64,000 nt of DNA from Nissolia schottii (Eukaryota; Streptophyta; Magnoliopsida; Fabales; Fabaceae). Shown here one piece after another: positions 1 to 13,610 of this stretch. Positions within the stretch are counted from its first letter, which is position 1. Every line of letters starts with the position of its first letter. The notes under the pieces are model-generated. The model was given only the letters and a program-made list of their open reading frames with translations. It ran no database searches and was not told the DNA's origin. A program made the position numbers and the translations under genes. The DNA is taken from the NCBI GenBank assembly GCA_003254905.1, contig QANU01087068.1:330248-394247 (forward strand), in the 5' to 3' direction.

Positions 1-159
1 CTTCTCCTTAAAATCCCAACAATGAGCGTGGGGTTTGCACACATTTGTGTATGCTTTGAATTAATTAAAATTATGACTAATTGATCACTAATTTATCAAC
101 CATTATATCACCAAATCACGTAATGTTGGGGGAAATTGATGGATGTTTGGTGAAATTTT

Positions 160-616
160 ATGTGTAATTATTGTTATTACTGTTATTAATATTATTATTA
201 GTATTCTTATTAGTATTATTAATATTATTGTTATTATTATTATTATTATCGTTAGTATTACTGTTATTATTATTATTATTAAAAGTATTGTTAGTATTCT
301 TATTAGTATTGTTAATATTATTGTTATTATCATTGTCATTATTATTATTATTATTGTTAATATTATTATTATTAAAAGTATTATTATTAGTATTATTAGT
401 ATTCTTATTAGTATTGTTAATATTATTATTATTATTATTAATATTATTGTTATTATCATCATTATTATTATTATTGTTAATATTATTATTATTATTATTA
501 ATATTATTGTTATTGTTATTATTATTATTTTAATAATAATAATATTTTTATTATTATGAGTATTATTATTAATATTTTTTTATTATTATCATTATCGTTA
601 TTGTTATTATTGTTAA

Positions 617-649
<33 letters not shown>

Positions 650-785
650 CATTATCATCAAGGGTTTAGTATTATTAGTATTAGTATTATTAATATTATT
701 ATTATTATTCGTGTTATTTATTATTATTGTTATTAATATTATTATTAATATTGTTGTTGTTATTATTATTATTATTGTTTCATAT
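160..785. repeat. Long imperfect (TTA)n/(ATT)n microsatellite
   Basis: About 620 bases consist almost only of TTA/ATT trinucleotides, with scattered TTG, GTA and ATC variants. Longer duplicated blocks such as GTATTCTTATTAGTATT also recur. The long open frames on both strands are made only of Ile, Leu and Val and are composition artefacts. A trinucleotide array this long is expected to vary in length between accessions. Confidence 0.95.
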
Positions 786-1029
786 AATTCATATATTATT
801 TGTAATTATGTTATTAAATACTGAGACACGGAATATACTCTACACTTACCTTACTTCATATATCCTATGTACCAAAAACGTGAAATCATTTTGATATTTA
901 AAAAAAAAATTGTTGATAAGTGTTTGTTGTTAAATTAGTTTTTTTTATCTATGACAAGATATTTTTTGTTCATTAATAATTTTTTTACTATAAGGTGGAC
1001 GAAATTTAAGAAGTAGACACGAAAATATT

Positions 1030-2330
1030 AAGTCACCTAATGCGCTTGTCCAGCATTGAAGACTGGAGACACACACATTTCATCTTCCTCACGGTGAATA
1101 TGTCGTAACATTGGAAGGTGTGATAATGTTATTGGGGATCCGATGCGATGGTCTACCTATGACAGGACCTTGACACAATACTCTTGAGACCAACCCAGTA
1201 TGAACGGATGGTTCATATCTATGGTGTGGTTATGTCAACATTTTGCTGCCAAAATCGAAGTTGATTTTGACGAGCATGACATGCAACAAATATTGGAGTG
1301 ACATGTTCGCGGATATATGTTGTGGTTGTTTGCATATATTATGTTTTGCGACAAACACGGAAATTGGGTTAATTCGATGTATTTGGTGTTGCTTCGTAAT
1401 TTGAACTTGATTGGGTTGTACAGCTGGGGGTCAGCTATCCTAGCTGTACTTGACAGGTCATTATGCCGTGCTACAAGAGATGTGCTAGAATCAGTGGTTG
1501 TATGATCCTCCTCCAAACGTGGGCATTTTATAGATTTATGGTATTAGCTTCCACACCACATGACCCAAACCATTACCCATTTCTCCTTGCGTTGCGGTAA
1601 TTTTTTTTATGTGTCTTTAATTAATGTCTTCAATTAAATAAACAGATAATTTGTTATTTTTTCTAACATAAAGATTTTGTGTTTGTTAATTCTAATAATA
1701 TATAAATTTGCAGATAGCTGGGATACGCATATACTTGTCATGAACAACCCAATAAGCTATTCGAAGTGAGAAACCACATTGAACAAATGTGCCCAGACAA
1801 GGTAATGCATTAATAAAAATTTTGTATATATTTTATATTACGCATTGATAATATTTGTATCCAAATTTGTCTTTTTATTTGCAGTTTATTTGACAACCAT
1901 ATCATCATTCATCAATTAATGTGGTCATTCCAAACGCAGTTAAGAATGTGAGACATATGTGGCTGGTAATTTTCCCGCTCATTTGTTTTGAGACAATTGA
2001 GTAGCATACAATTCAGGTTGGTGCAGACGTTGCCAGTTGGACCTAGTAGTGTTGTGCTAGGGAATGATCATGATTGAGATCGAAGGGGATCAAACGTTTG
2101 TTGCATTGGTTAATTTGATGCAATGACATGAACCATGGATTCAATGGTGGATTAATCGCGTTCCTTTGGAGGGTGAACAAATAATTTCTTACAGGCCTTC
2201 AGAGGAATATTGGCAATGGTACAGGTACATTGGTCGACGCTTTTTGCTGATGGAATATCATATCGACGATTTGCATGACGTTTGGCAGGCCTATTTTCCC
2301 TCACTTCCTCATGGTTACATGGTAAATTCA
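1030..2330 (+). pseudogene. Decayed plant-mobile-domain (MAIN-like) gene
   Basis: Reading through stops near 1040-1170 gives LETHTFHLPHGEYVVTLEGV followed by MLLGIRCDGLP. This is the diagnostic start of the plant mobile domain (PMD), found in MAIN/MAIL proteins and in MULE-type transposons. Later pieces fit the same family: WDTHILVMNNP near 1720-1760 after an intron-like TTTGCAG, and SEEYWQWYRYIGRRFLLMEY near 2200-2260. There are several in-frame stops (for example after LVQH near 1055) and frame changes, so no complete protein is possible. PMD genes are often transposon-borne, but no terminal repeats were found here. The family call is fairly firm; the boundaries are approximate. Confidence 0.6.
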
Positions 2331-2340
2331 ATGGTATAAA

Positions 2341-5300
2341 TTACATCGGGATGATATCAAATGGGATCAATATGATGAATAACAATATCTAAATCTAAGT
2401 TATCAAATTGATTCATCGTCAAAAGTTGAATAGTATAACATAAGAAGATCTTTTATCCATACCTAATTCCAAAATGTAGTTTCTAACGTAATCAAAAATA
2501 TTATTTTTTTTACTTTAAATTTAAGATAAAAAAATAAAGTTTCCTGACAAAGAAAAAAAAAAAGAGGAATCCCTATTCAAAATGATATTTTGTTAATAAT
2601 TTTCCCTTCTTTGGTCATGTCCCCACCACATACTGTCTTTGGCCATGCCCACAAGAAAATTTATTTGGATAAGGGTTGCATACGTGTGCTGCAAACCAAA
2701 TTGATCAGAATGAATGAGTAGGACCCACCGCATGACAGATAAGGTAAAGAAACAACCTGGTTCTTTATGACTTTGTGAGAAACTAATGATAATTATAAAA
2801 ATCCAATAATAACCGTACCAACGTATCTGAAAAATACATCCCGGTGAAAAAAAATCTGAAAAATACATTTATTTACACTTTATATATATCTATATATATA
2901 TATAGATATATTATGTGTATAAGTATGTAGCAAAAACTACCCAAAAGAAAATGTGCCAAAATAATGGTGCATGAAAGAGTTTAATATCGATCACTTATGA
3001 AATTGAGCATAGAATTTGAACTTAAGAATTAGAATTATATTTTAAAATGAGTTTAATTTGAATAATGTTATTTAATTAATTTATTTTATATACATAAAAT
3101 TTTAAATAATAAATAAAAGAGTAAAATAATTTTATTTATGTAATAAGATTTAATTGAATGATAGCGTAAAAAAAATTTATATTATCATTATATAATGATT
3201 AAATTATTTTAAAATTTTAATTTTTATACTATTCTTACTTAATAATTATTGATTTCAAAACTGAATGAAGGGCAGTATATTAAAATATGGATAGGAGCGT
3301 CCGTTCATTGGGATGGTAATTATTGGTGGTATTTTATTTAAAAATATGATTTAAACCCTGTTTTTTTCCTTATAAAAACGTTAGTTAAATGGAAAAATGA
3401 ACCAAAATCTTGCGTGGAACAATGAGACATGTAAAAACAAGATAATCACAGTCAACTTTATCCGTTCACTCGCTACCTTCAGAATTGGTATGATGAAGTT
3501 TGTACAACATTATGTCCTTTTGAATAAAATACAAAATAATTAAGAGAGCCAATAAGAAAACACAGCTCTTAGAAAAACTACATACCCAATGGCCAATGGA
3601 AATATCATGTATACAAATGATCTTTCTCATTATCAATGATTTGTTTCATAATGAAGTTTTATATAGGATTGATCGTATCTTGTGTATGGCAGTTTGTCTG
3701 AAACATGCAGAGTACTGACTGAATGTAAGTGTGCAAGGGTGGGAATAGGTTTCAAAGCCTTACATTATTTTCACTTTACACTCAAATCGAAGCTAATTAA
3801 CATGTTAGGGTAATATCTTAATTATTAGGTTAGTATATTTTTTGTGATATTTTATGTAAATATATTTATTAATATAATTTTATTATTTTAATTATGATTT
3901 TAGAAATTTTTAATTAAAGAATTTTATCTCTCTTTTATTTTTTATTATCACGTTAAAAGATAAAAAAATTACAATTAAATCATACATGTTTGTTCATGTG
4001 TAGGGGTGAATAAACAAACTAAACATAGTTGCTCATCTTGTTTGTGTATGCTTTGTTTAATTATTTGTATTAGACTAATGTGTTTAGATATTTCACTATT
4101 GAAGGTTTGAATTTATGTTGTTGATGATGGAACCTTTTTCTTGATCTATGGAGTTGCTAATTGGATTGATGTATGAATGTTTGTTTAACTGTTAGATTGT
4201 TGTTTGTTGATCTATTAGATTCTTGATCTATGGATGTTAAAGTTTTATTTAAATATTAAACAGGTCATGATAAATAAGCCATAATAACATGTAATGATAA
4301 ACAGGTTAGGTAACATATTTTTGGTAAAAAAAAAAATATAGGCAGGCCTACCAGGTTTTCAGGTTTTAATAATTAACAAGTTAGGTCAAGGCCAAAAAAT
4401 AATAAGACAGACTCGGTCTATTAAGGGTTTAACCTGACCTATTTCCATAAAATGTGGGTATACATCTCATTATATAATTATGTAGCTACAGTTTTTAGAA
4501 GCGTGGCTAAGTTTAGTCATACTTGTTGTGTATTTAACTATCATTATATCTTAATATGATCATATAATGAAACTTAATAAAAATAATAATAATAAAAAGA
4601 AGAAGATTAATAATAATAATGAAACTTGTCCCATACACTAGATCAATGATTTTCAAATTTTCAGACTAAAAGTTAAATATATTTGTAAGTTTAGTGTGTA
4701 AATATATAAAGAGATGAATTAATTAAGTTTTTTTACTAAGATAATTATAAGGAAACTTCTTATTCATCATATTTAATGTATGACTCAAACTTGAGTCCTT
4801 TTATTTTACTAAGTGCAAGATCAATCATTAGATTGTTAACTCAACTGTGACGAATTAATTAACTTAAGAGTAAATTATATTTTAATTGAGTTAAGAGTAA
4901 AAATTTGTTATAGCCACAGGAAGAATTAAGTGTTATTAATTTGGTACCCTGAAAAAACCACATATACATTAGAAACTATATAATCAAACTATTACACGGA
5001 CATAATATGTGATTTCCTTTCGATGATCTATCAAAAATTGATCATCATTTCAGAATTAAAATATAGTTATACTCTTGATTTAAATAACATAATTAAAAAA
5101 AGAAAGAAAGAAGAGGAAGCTTGACTGATTGATAATAGAGATAAAGTATTAGAAACATAAAGAGAGAGTGGAGAGGGATTAGGATGAGTGTGTGTGTGAG
5201 AGAGTTGGAACTCTTAGAATTTGAGAGTGATCTGAGAGAGAAAAAAGTGGAAAAGGATGCATTTGGATGGCCGTTATTGTAGCAGTGGCTAATGAGTCAT

Positions 5301-6812
5301 AGTGATTAGTGGGTTTGATTTGTGCAGCCTTTTTACCTCTTAATCTTTGTTTTCACACATTTTATTTTGTAATTGTAATCTTTGATTTCTTCCAAGAAAG
5401 CGACTACACACAAGACTGTGAGTGAACAAGTGTCATTATTCATCATTCAATTATCCCCAATTACACGCAAGTAGCACATGCTTTGCCTCTTCTTTCCCAA
5501 TCTTGATTTAATCCATTACTTGAAATGTCAAGAATCTATCTGTGCCAAACATTCTTATACGTTTCTTTTAAGCCATGTTTTGATGGGGGAAATTTTGAAC
5601 AAATTAATAGGAAGGGAAGAGGGGATGGGAAATTTTCAGTATACATTTTTTTTTATAATAAGTTTGGTGTAAATTTTATTGCTCAAAAGTATGTTTAGAG
5701 ATCACCATTACAATTTTGATATATCTTGCAATTGTTTAGATTTTTTTCTTTTTTTTATTCTAACGAAGCCATGTGAAGAAGAAATTATCATGTAATAAAC
5801 GTTTTATTCTTAATATTGAGTTTAATTGTTATGTATTAACAATGTAAAATTAGTATACATAAATTTTTAATTCAATCAAATCATCTTATATACATAAATT
5901 TTTAAATAGTGAATGAGAATATAAATTAATTATTTTTATTTATATAATAATATTTTAACGTAATAATAATTTATTAAATACTCTCTCCATTTTTTTATCT
6001 TCTAGTTGATGAATTTAAAATACTATTAAATTAGTGTATCTAATCAATTAAATGACTAAATACATCAATTTAAAAATGTATTAAAAAGAAATTGAGAAAG
6101 TAGTTTACTTTGTCAGATTTGAAAGATTTAAGGTTTATTATATGTATTTTGTAAGCTTTTACAGGTGAAATGCATTTATACACTTGAGAGTTAGTTAATC
6201 TAGCGAGTAAATTTTATTTCCAGAAAAAACTGTTAATAAATGTTCTACTGATTTTTTTTCTTCTAAGTTTTCCTGCAAATTATCCTTTTGTAGTATTTGA
6301 GTTTGATTTTTTCTTAGTATTATAACACTAAACTCTTAAAATATACGTTAAGGACGTATTTATATGGAGTAGAGAATTTTTTTTCATAGATTAAGTTTTA
6401 TGGGTAAAATTATACATAAATCTAATTCATGTAAAGTTGAACCCATTTTTATCCTCGTAACAAATACATTCTAAGTGATTTTAATTAATTAAAACAAATA
6501 AAACAACAAGTATTTTCTGCAATGGAAGCAAATTAGTCATACTAACTAACTACCAACCCATCTAACTCACTATTTTCTGAATCAGACAAGTTATCCTGCA
6601 TTGCATTGATTATGTTTTTTTTTTTCCCTATTATTATTAATTTGTTATTTAACTAATATGCATGATGCACAATGAAGAAATTCCTTTCAAATATTCTAGA
6701 TTCATGTTATTTTCAGTGTGGGGATGAAACGTTATGTTTCCCTTTCAGTGAATACATGGACATTCTCCTAATCCTATCTTGTAAGGTAAGAGAAATAAGA
6801 AAAAGGAAGCCT
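2341..6812. other. AT-rich intergenic DNA without a recognisable gene
   Basis: No reading frame here has coding character. The stretch holds a short (TA)n tract near 2880-2912, an AAT-rich tract near 4580-4620, and a purine-rich patch with GTGTGTGTGAGAGAG near 5160-5240. The segment near 4260-4440 has pyrrole-like CAGGTTAGG and GGTTTAACCTGACC words that resemble hAT-element remnants, but no TIR or target duplication was found. Confidence 0.6.
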
Positions 6813-6814
6813 TT

Positions 6815-7978
6815 TAATATGGTTTGGATGGTTATCTGAACCAAATTGGTCCTAACATCTTAGCCGTTCAAGATACAAATGGATGACTAAGATTAAATCT
6901 AACAAATAAGTATATAATAATATATAATAATTTTTATTTATATTTTAATAATATTTTATTTCATTTTACCAATTTTACCTATCTTCATCCTTTTAATTTT
7001 TCTAATCTTATCGAAACCCTTACCCTTCTTCCACCTCCACCCACATTGGTGGCGCCGGCGCCGCCTCCACCTATCATCATCATCACCACCATCATCCTCC
7101 ATCAACAATCCTCACCATTACCAACCTCCATCCTCCACATACACCCATTAGCCACCAAGAACCCAACCTCCACAAAAACTCCACCCCAAAACTAACCCCT
7201 CACCACCACCATCCACCACCCTCACAGTAACCTGAAAACCCAAGCTTCACTACACACCTATACCTCAAAACAAAGAAAATCAAACAGAACAGAAAATCCA
7301 GCAAATAGAACCCAAACCCAGATAACCAAAGAGAAAGGGAGATTGGAAAAGTGAAATTGGAGGGAGCACAAAGAGAGACAAACATAGAGAGAGAGAGAGA
7401 GAGATAGCAAATCTGAGAGAGAGGGGGGGCAAAGCTCGCCGCACCACCAAGCTCACCCACATGCAAAGAAAGAAACTCACATAACAGAAAATCCAAGTCA
7501 AACACACACGTGAACAGCCAGAGAGAGAGACAGCGAAGGGAAGAGAGAGAGATTTGGGAGAGAAGGAAAGAAATAAATTTGGGAGAGAGAGACGATGAAG
7601 GGGAGAGAGAAGGAAAGAAATAGAGAGGGTGGAGTCAAGGGAGTGAGAGAGGAAAGGAAAGGGGGAAGGAAACGGCGCCACCGCCGCCGGTCGCAGAAGG
7701 AGAGAAAAGAGATGGAGTGAGAGAAAAGAGATGCAGAGAGGGAGTGAGAAAGGAAGAGAAAGGGGGAAGGAAACGACGCCACTGTCGGTGACCTGCCATG
7801 GCAACGGTGCCGGTCACAGAAGGAGAGAAAGGAGATACAGAGAGAGGGGGGTGGAGGAGTGGAAGAAGGGAAATGAGAGAAGAAGGGAAATGAAGGTATA
7901 ATAGTGATTTTGTGATTTTTTTTTTTAATTTTAATACCTGAACCAATTTGATCTAAGTTACCACCTGAACCATATTAG
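6815..7978. mobile_element. TIR-bounded non-coding element with GA-rich interior
   Basis: The left end TAATATGGTTTGGATGGTTA and the right end, read as its reverse complement TAATATGGTTCAGGTGGTAA, form an imperfect inverted repeat. The repeat continues inward as CTGAACCAAATTGG against GATCAAATTGGTTCAG. The ends are flanked by or include TA, so a TA or TAA/TTA duplication is possible and the superfamily cannot be decided. The interior is a CACC-rich segment (about 7020-7200) followed by about 500 bases of GAGAGA/GGAGAGAAAGG sequence with local duplications. It has no transposase, so it is non-autonomous if mobile. The frames across it are low-complexity Ser/Leu/Phe artefacts on the complement. 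Confidence 0.55.
7378..7900. repeat. Purine-rich GA tract with internal duplications
   Basis: The top strand is almost pure A/G with repeated words such as GAGAGAGAGAG, GGAAAGAAAT and GGGGGAAGGAAACG. The block GGGGGAAGGAAACG(G/A)CGCCACYG occurs twice (near 7662 and 7763), which points to local duplication. Confidence 0.8.
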
Positions 7979-9380
7979 AAAGTGCCTAAGAATAAAAAAG
8001 CCAATGACATTTATACACAAGTCCAAACTCCAAAGAATCAGTCCCCTAAGCATGTTTCAATAGAGTTTTTCATGCTACTATATTATTTGAGAGATTCCTC
8101 ATAATTTTTTATCACATTTAATGCGTTTTCTTTTTTCCATAAAATTGTGAATCATTGATTTTTTATTTTTAAAAATATGTAAAAATAAAAATCAATATAA
8201 AGTTTAACACCAGTCGTCTTACTATAATCTAGACATATTGATTCTTTGAGCGTTTACTAAAATATTTACATGTCACTTATTAAAGTGATCTTTACATTAA
8301 TAATAAAAATCAAATTTACGTCTTTTTAAGATATCAACCGTTATCTTTCCTACTATACCAATCATTTGTAAAATCTACTAATCGATTTGGTGATGCCACA
8401 TGATTCTTTTGTCCGAAACGAAGGGAGACACAATTCAATGATTCATATACCTATCCAGCGCAGTTATTTCTTGGTCAGTCCAAATCTAAATGAATATCGT
8501 AGTGTGTATGATAAATTATTATAAGCTAATTATTTCACGTGACAAGTTGGTCCTTTTTATTCTTTTATATTTTTGTTCTGAAACTTAATTTGCTTTTAAT
8601 ATATGGACTAGCCTTCTTTCACGCTAATGGCCTTGTTTCGATAACAATATGACCCACTAAATTGGGCCAGGCAAGTCCATTAAAACTGGTCGGTGGATCA
8701 ACCATAAAAAATCGGGAGACAAACTAGATTAAGTGTGTCCTTAACTTTTTTATTTTTTCTTTTGAGGAGAAGTGCCATCAACTTTTAATGAATAAAATTA
8801 GAATCTAAACTCACGCGATGCGTAGAGTTAAGGATAACTTCAGTACATGTGTAACAACTTATATAGAGCAAAATATATGTAATTATATATTACATGTCTT
8901 ACCAATTAATTGTTCAATTTAAGCTAATTGCAACACCAACCTCCATAATAAATATACAAAAAGTTTACAAATAGCTCCTTCAACAAATCCCTGAATATAT
9001 ACTTACAAATACTTAAATTTATATATAAAAGTTAAACTTGGTTGTTCAATATATGAATATTAGCAAATACAATCAATGTAAGTCAATCTAAATGTAATAA
9101 AAAAAATCCACTTTTTTAACCCATTGTCATGACATTGATTTTCACTTGACCTGTAACAATCAAATATTAACACTAATCAAATTCGGTATTCAATCTTCAT
9201 ATGAATCATTTAGTTTCATGTCATATTTGGCCAATGTGACGCAATCACCTAATAATCTTGTTATATGTTTGTAGACATATTGCTAGATAACTCTCTGCAT
9301 TAAGAATTTAATATATTATATTTTTATTTAAATGAAAGAAAAAGATATTAAATACTACAGTTCAAATTTTAAATCTTATA
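7979..9380. other. Intergenic DNA, nothing recognised
   Basis: AT-rich sequence with no convincing open frame, RNA gene or terminal repeat on either strand. It separates the TIR element from the B3-like fragment. Confidence 0.55.
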
Positions 9381-9848
9381 TTACCTCTCTGCTTCCTCCT
9401 GAATATAAACATTGGGCGTATCTACATTATTGTTTTCTTGAACAATTGGAGGGTGCGAAATTTGAAAAATGGGTGGTTCTTGCTTATTGTTTTGTTCAAC
9501 ATTGGGAGGATTAACATTATCGGTTTCAACTATGTAAATTTGGTAAAATTGAGTAATATGTAGATAACGGTTTGGAGGCAAAACTAAAGCCATATTTCTG
9601 ACTGGATATCTAGAGAATTGTAGCAGGTATCGCATATGATCTTGAGGTTCTAGATGGAAAATTCTCCAACCAACATAATAAACTTCTAAGACATGATTTT
9701 CCTTAAGGTTGTAAAAGTTAATTATCTCATCAAAACCTTTGTCTAGAAGAGTCATGGTAGAGCATGTCTTAATCATCATCTTAAAACAATTATCTTTGTT
9801 ATCTATCCAGTAGACAACACGTTTGTATCTGTTGCCATACTTTTGCAT
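9381..9848 (-). CDS. B3-type DNA-binding domain protein, probably a fragment
   Basis: An open frame of 155 residues. Residues 1-70 resemble the legume-expanded B3 (REM-like) family: a VVYWIDNKDNCFKMMIKTC strand pattern, then a GFDEIINFYNLKENHVLEVYYVGWRIFHLEP ending. In such proteins B3 folds bind DNA. The second half (about residues 95-150) is Asn/Pro/Glu-rich and unstructured. Only one B3-like unit is present and no upstream exon was found, whereas full family members often carry a longer N-terminus or two B3 units. It is therefore either a short gene or a truncated copy. The next ATG-upstream sequence is AT-rich with no clear promoter. Confidence 0.45.
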   Translation of the reverse strand: MQKYGNRYKRVVYWIDNKDNCFKMMIKTCSTMTLLDKGFDEIINFYNLKENHVLEVYYVGWRIFHLEPQDHMRYLLQFSRYPVRNMALVLPPNRYLHITQFYQIYIVETDNVNPPNVEQNNKQEPPIFQISHPPIVQENNNVDTPNVYIQEEAER

Positions 9849-10672
9849 GAAACGAAAAAATATAATTAAAAGATCTAATATATTTATAAAAATAGAATTG
9901 TAAAATATAATATATTTATAAAAATTATTTCATAAATATATTTATTTTAAAAATTATGTCAAATTAAAATTAAAATTAGAGATGGACGATTAGGTGACAT
10001 TTTTATTCTCTTGAGTGGTAAGTCGATTACGCGACATTAATCCAAGAAGGCCAAAAGTGAGATTCTTTGCAGGGAATTCATTAGATATGCTCCAACTAAA
10101 TTTCTATTTGTCATCCATTTGACGTGATGTCACGAGCTGTTGGAAGATACTATTGTAATGCATATTTTTTATAGTGGAAGGGGCATTAGTTCTTTTATTT
10201 AATTGTTATTCAGGTCCGGCCAAAAACCGTTTTTCAATTTAATATTTTTGAAGTGAATTATTGACAATAATTCAATACAAAAACAAAATCTAGCAACTTT
10301 TTTTTTTTTAGCGTGAAAATCTAGTACTAAATTCTGAAGTAAAATGTGCTTTAATAGACAAATGTCGGAATCCAGAAAATCCCATTTCAAATAAAATATA
10401 TACAGATACTTTGTCAATTTACAATGGGAATTCTGCATCGTCACCTATCTATGACGTTTTGCGTGACAAAGTATTAAACAATGGCTTCGGAGAATCCAAT
10501 TTCTCCTGCAGAAGCATACATACAATGAATACTCTACCAAAAGAGAAAAAAAAAAACAAAATACATACAATGAATTCACCCCAAATGATAAACGCGTCAC
10601 AAAAATAATAAATTACTACCCCCCGTTACAATCAGTCAAATCTACACCTCCAGTAAAATAATGATTCAAATT
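9849..10672. other. Intergenic DNA upstream of the B3 fragment and 3' of the permease
   Basis: AT-rich. It likely includes the 3' untranslated region of the minus-strand permease gene just left of 10673. No other gene was seen. Confidence 0.5.
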
Positions 10673-12106
10673 TCAGGAGTGGCACACATTTTTCAATTTA
10701 TCCCCGACTCGATTGAACTCAACCCACTTCCGTGACTTGCAAAGGTTCATGAAATAATACAACCCAATCCCAAGCGACGTCAAGAAAGCACTGGCCACAT
10801 ACACAACACTCGTGGCAACACTCATCACATAAACCAAGAGCACAGACGGCGTCACGCACATTAACACCAAACCCGTCATCCCTAACGGAACCTCAAACGG
10901 CCGTTTCAACCCGGGGAACTTCCGTCTCAGCCACAAAAACGACGCGAACTCAAGCAGCATCCCCAAACTGTACAAAAAATTCACCGTCGAAATTATCTCA
11001 GTAAAAGTGAAAAACGACACCGCAAGCGCTATAACCGTCGAAACCAAGATTCCCATCCAAGGCGTGTTAAACCTCCTCGACCTATCCCCGAAAATCAGCG
11101 GCACGAATCCCAAATCAGCCATACCGAGAATCTGATACGCCGCGCTGCTCAATTGGGCCTCAAACAGGCCCACAATCGACAGAACGGCCCCAATCTCCAT
11201 CCAGAATTTCAGCCACGGCCCAGCAATATCCTCCGCCACGTCAGCAAAATGGCCTCCGGCCCAATCCCTTTGGGCCAGCGGCATGGACCCGGTGCCCGCC
11301 AATAGCGGAATTATATAAGCCAAACAAGTCAAAAGCCCAGAACACAACAACGCCTTCGGGAAAGTCTTATGAGGCTGATCCACTTCACCGGCTAAAGTGC
11401 TAGCACTGTCCCAAAAGTTCAAGTTCCAGAAGATGGTGTTGAAATAGAGAGTCCAGTTTTTCTCTACACCCTCCTGGCCCAGACTTAGCCACCTCTTGGG
11501 GTCAATCTTGGGTAAGGAAATTACCGACAGTAAAAGGAACGGTAAGAGAGAAACTACCCCGAGAGCAACCGCGGTGTAACCAACTATGGCCAAACCGGAG
11601 TAGTTAAGAAAGGAAAGGACGGAAGTGGAGATGAAAATTGAGAGGTAGTGAGGGAAACCTGAGGACAAAGATGGAATTACGAGTTTGAGGTAATCGATGC
11701 AGAGGGCTGGGTATGAGGCGAGGTTTATGACGCCGCTGAAGAATTTCCAGAAGCCCATTAAGGAGCCCCAGAAAGGCCCAAAGGCCTCGTTGGCCCATAT
11801 GACGAAGCCTCCGTTTCCCGGGAAGGTGGTGGCTAGCTCTGCGGTGAGGAGGGCTTCTGGTATGCTCCAGATGAAAGGGAACACGGTGAAGCCGAGGATG
11901 GCGTAGAGAGGGCCCGCTGCCCCGACCGCTGATTCCTCCCCGTAGGGCCCGCCGGCGACCTCGAAGTAGATGAGGAAGATGAGAGGGAGGAGGGCGAGCT
12001 TCTTCGGTGGTTTCGCGGAATTGGTGGTGTTGGGGATAGGGTTCTCTGGATCTTGTTCTGTGTGGTGGCGAAGAAGGTGTAGCTGCTGCTGGGAAGCGTC
12101 ATCCAT
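10673..12106 (-). CDS. Polyamine/amino-acid permease, PUT5-like (LAT family)
   Basis: A single-exon gene of 477 residues. It belongs to the plant polyamine uptake transporter group of the APC/LAT superfamily. These are integral membrane carriers with about 12 helices that move polyamines (and paraquat) by proton or cation coupling. Visible signatures are helix 1 with [20 protein letters not shown], the early helix pair [20 protein letters not shown], and the family motif [20 protein letters not shown]. Hydrophobic helices continue to the end and a short basic tail follows. A frame extension upstream to 12178 exists, but the ATG at 12104-12106 (MDDASQQQ) gives the length and acidic/polar N-terminus expected of the family, so it was chosen. 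Lack of introns and the sequence pattern point to the At3g19553 (PUT5) branch; the substrate is inferred. Confidence 0.88.
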   Translation of the reverse strand: MDDASQQQLHLLRHHTEQDPENPIPNTTNSAKPPKKLALLPLIFLIYFEVAGGPYGEESAVGAAGPLYAILGFTVFPFIWSIPEALLTAELATTFPGNGGFVIWANEAFGPFWGSLMGFWKFFSGVINLASYPALCIDYLKLVIPSLSSGFPHYLSIFISTSVLSFLNYSGLAIVGYTAVALGVVSLLPFLLLSVISLPKIDPKRWLSLGQEGVEKNWTLYFNTIFWNLNFWDSASTLAGEVDQPHKTFPKALLCSGLLTCLAYIIPLLAGTGSMPLAQRDWAGGHFADVAEDIAGPWLKFWMEIGAVLSIVGLFEAQLSSAAYQILGMADLGFVPLIFGDRSRRFNTPWMGILVSTVIALAVSFFTFTEIISTVNFLYSLGMLLEFASFLWLRRKFPGLKRPFEVPLGMTGLVLMCVTPSVLLVYVMSVATSVVYVASAFLTSLGIGLYYFMNLCKSRKWVEFNRVGDKLKNVCHS

Positions 12107-13250
12107 GTTCGTGGGATTTGGGGATTGGCTTGGAAGTGAAGGCGAGTGGAGCCTTTTTATGATGATTCCAAAATTCACAAGAATCTGGTAAAGATACCAA
12201 TCGGAGGGTTGAGAATTTTGAGATTCTTTATTATTATTATTATTATCGATTTGCTGTATCTGATGAACCCGTTAGATGGTCGAAATGTAAGGTAAGTTGG
12301 GGAAGTTTTGTTGTGTTACTTAACGTGCACTATTTGTAAATGGTCCCGGGCTCGTAGGGAAAGTCAATGATCTATTTGCTTCAATCTAGTCAAACAATGC
12401 ACGTATTTATGCTGCTCAACAACTTTCAATCATGTGTAGTATCATTATGTGGAGCTAGTTGATTTCTCCAAAGAAAAGTAGAGAAATACCCGCATTCAAC
12501 TATTGATTTTTTTTTTTGTTTTCTTTTATATTTAACGCTCTAAATTTAAATCAATAAATAATAATATAATATAAAATATGTTTTATGAAGTCTTTTATAT
12601 ATTAAATATTGAATAAATACATTTGTCCTTGTGTAACTTATATATTATGAGTTGGCGCAATGTTACGTTAAGAATTATCTTTTTAAAAAAATTATGTTAA
12701 CAATTAAGACAATTGAGTAATTTTATAAATTTTTAAATTTTTTTTAGGATAAAGTTGTTTTACTTCAAGTGTAAACAATTTTAAAAAAAAAATGAAATTG
12801 ACAATAATTAAATCAAATTGTTGATCTTTTAATTATAAATCATTTGATACAATGTCTAAAGTTACATATAAGTCGACACGGGCTTGATGGCAAATGAGTT
12901 GAAATAATTCAACTCTTGAATATTTTAGTGTATGATTCGTCATTAACATTACGTTATAAAGTTCTCCATCTATCTTTTGGTCTATAACTTTTTTCTGATT
13001 TGGCTTTTGCCATTCTTCTTTATTATTATTTTTTATTTCGTTGCATTTTCTTTTATATTTGTTTGGAATTCCTTCAAAGGGACGAAAAGGAGAAAAAAAT
13101 CTCTACACAAAGACAAAAGTAAAATCACGTGATTAAGATTGGAGATCTAGGCACCGCACTCTTCTTAATTGAAAATTTTACAGGATGTGATTATGTTTAT
13201 TTATTATTATTATTATATTATATTATTTTTTATTATTGGTTCAATTTTAG
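12107..13250. other. Promoter side of the permease gene and AT-rich spacer
   Basis: The first few hundred bases should hold the permease 5' leader and promoter (transcribed leftward). A short (TTA)n tract lies at about 12226-12246. The rest is AT-rich without recognisable coding sequence. (TTA)n/(TAT)n tracts recur near 13200-13235, just outside the MULE-like element. Confidence 0.5.
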
Positions 13251-13610
13251 GGTAATGCTCACATAGGTTTCTAAATTTTTTCATGTTGCTTACATAAGTC
13301 TTTGAATAAAAATAAATTTCTCATAGGTCTCTGAACTTTTTTTGTTGTTTACCTCGTCCATCCCTTTGTCTGTTTGCGACTTGACAGTGACACACATAAC
13401 CGTTAACTTGCCATCTTTCTCCTAATCATTGCATCCTTACCTTATCTCATTCCTACTCATTATCAGTACTTCAAAACGACATCGTTTTATAACATGCGAA
13501 ATGACGCCATTTTGTAAAGAGGAGCTTCATCTTCTTCTCTTATCTTTTTTTCTTCTTATTTTTGCAACCCGGAAAACCCTAAAAATCGCACAACCTCATT
13601 AGAAGCAAAA

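Noticed and set aside
103..559. Long open frames of Ile/Leu/Val on both strands
   Set aside because: They are translations of the TTA microsatellite and have no protein character.
5160..5260. Possible microRNA hairpin in the GTGTGAGAGAG region
   Set aside because: No known plant miRNA sequence was seen and no convincing long stem could be drawn by eye.
7200..7946. Four overlapping minus-strand frames rich in Ser, Leu and Phe
   Set aside because: They are complements of the GA-rich tract inside a TIR element; no motif or splice structure.
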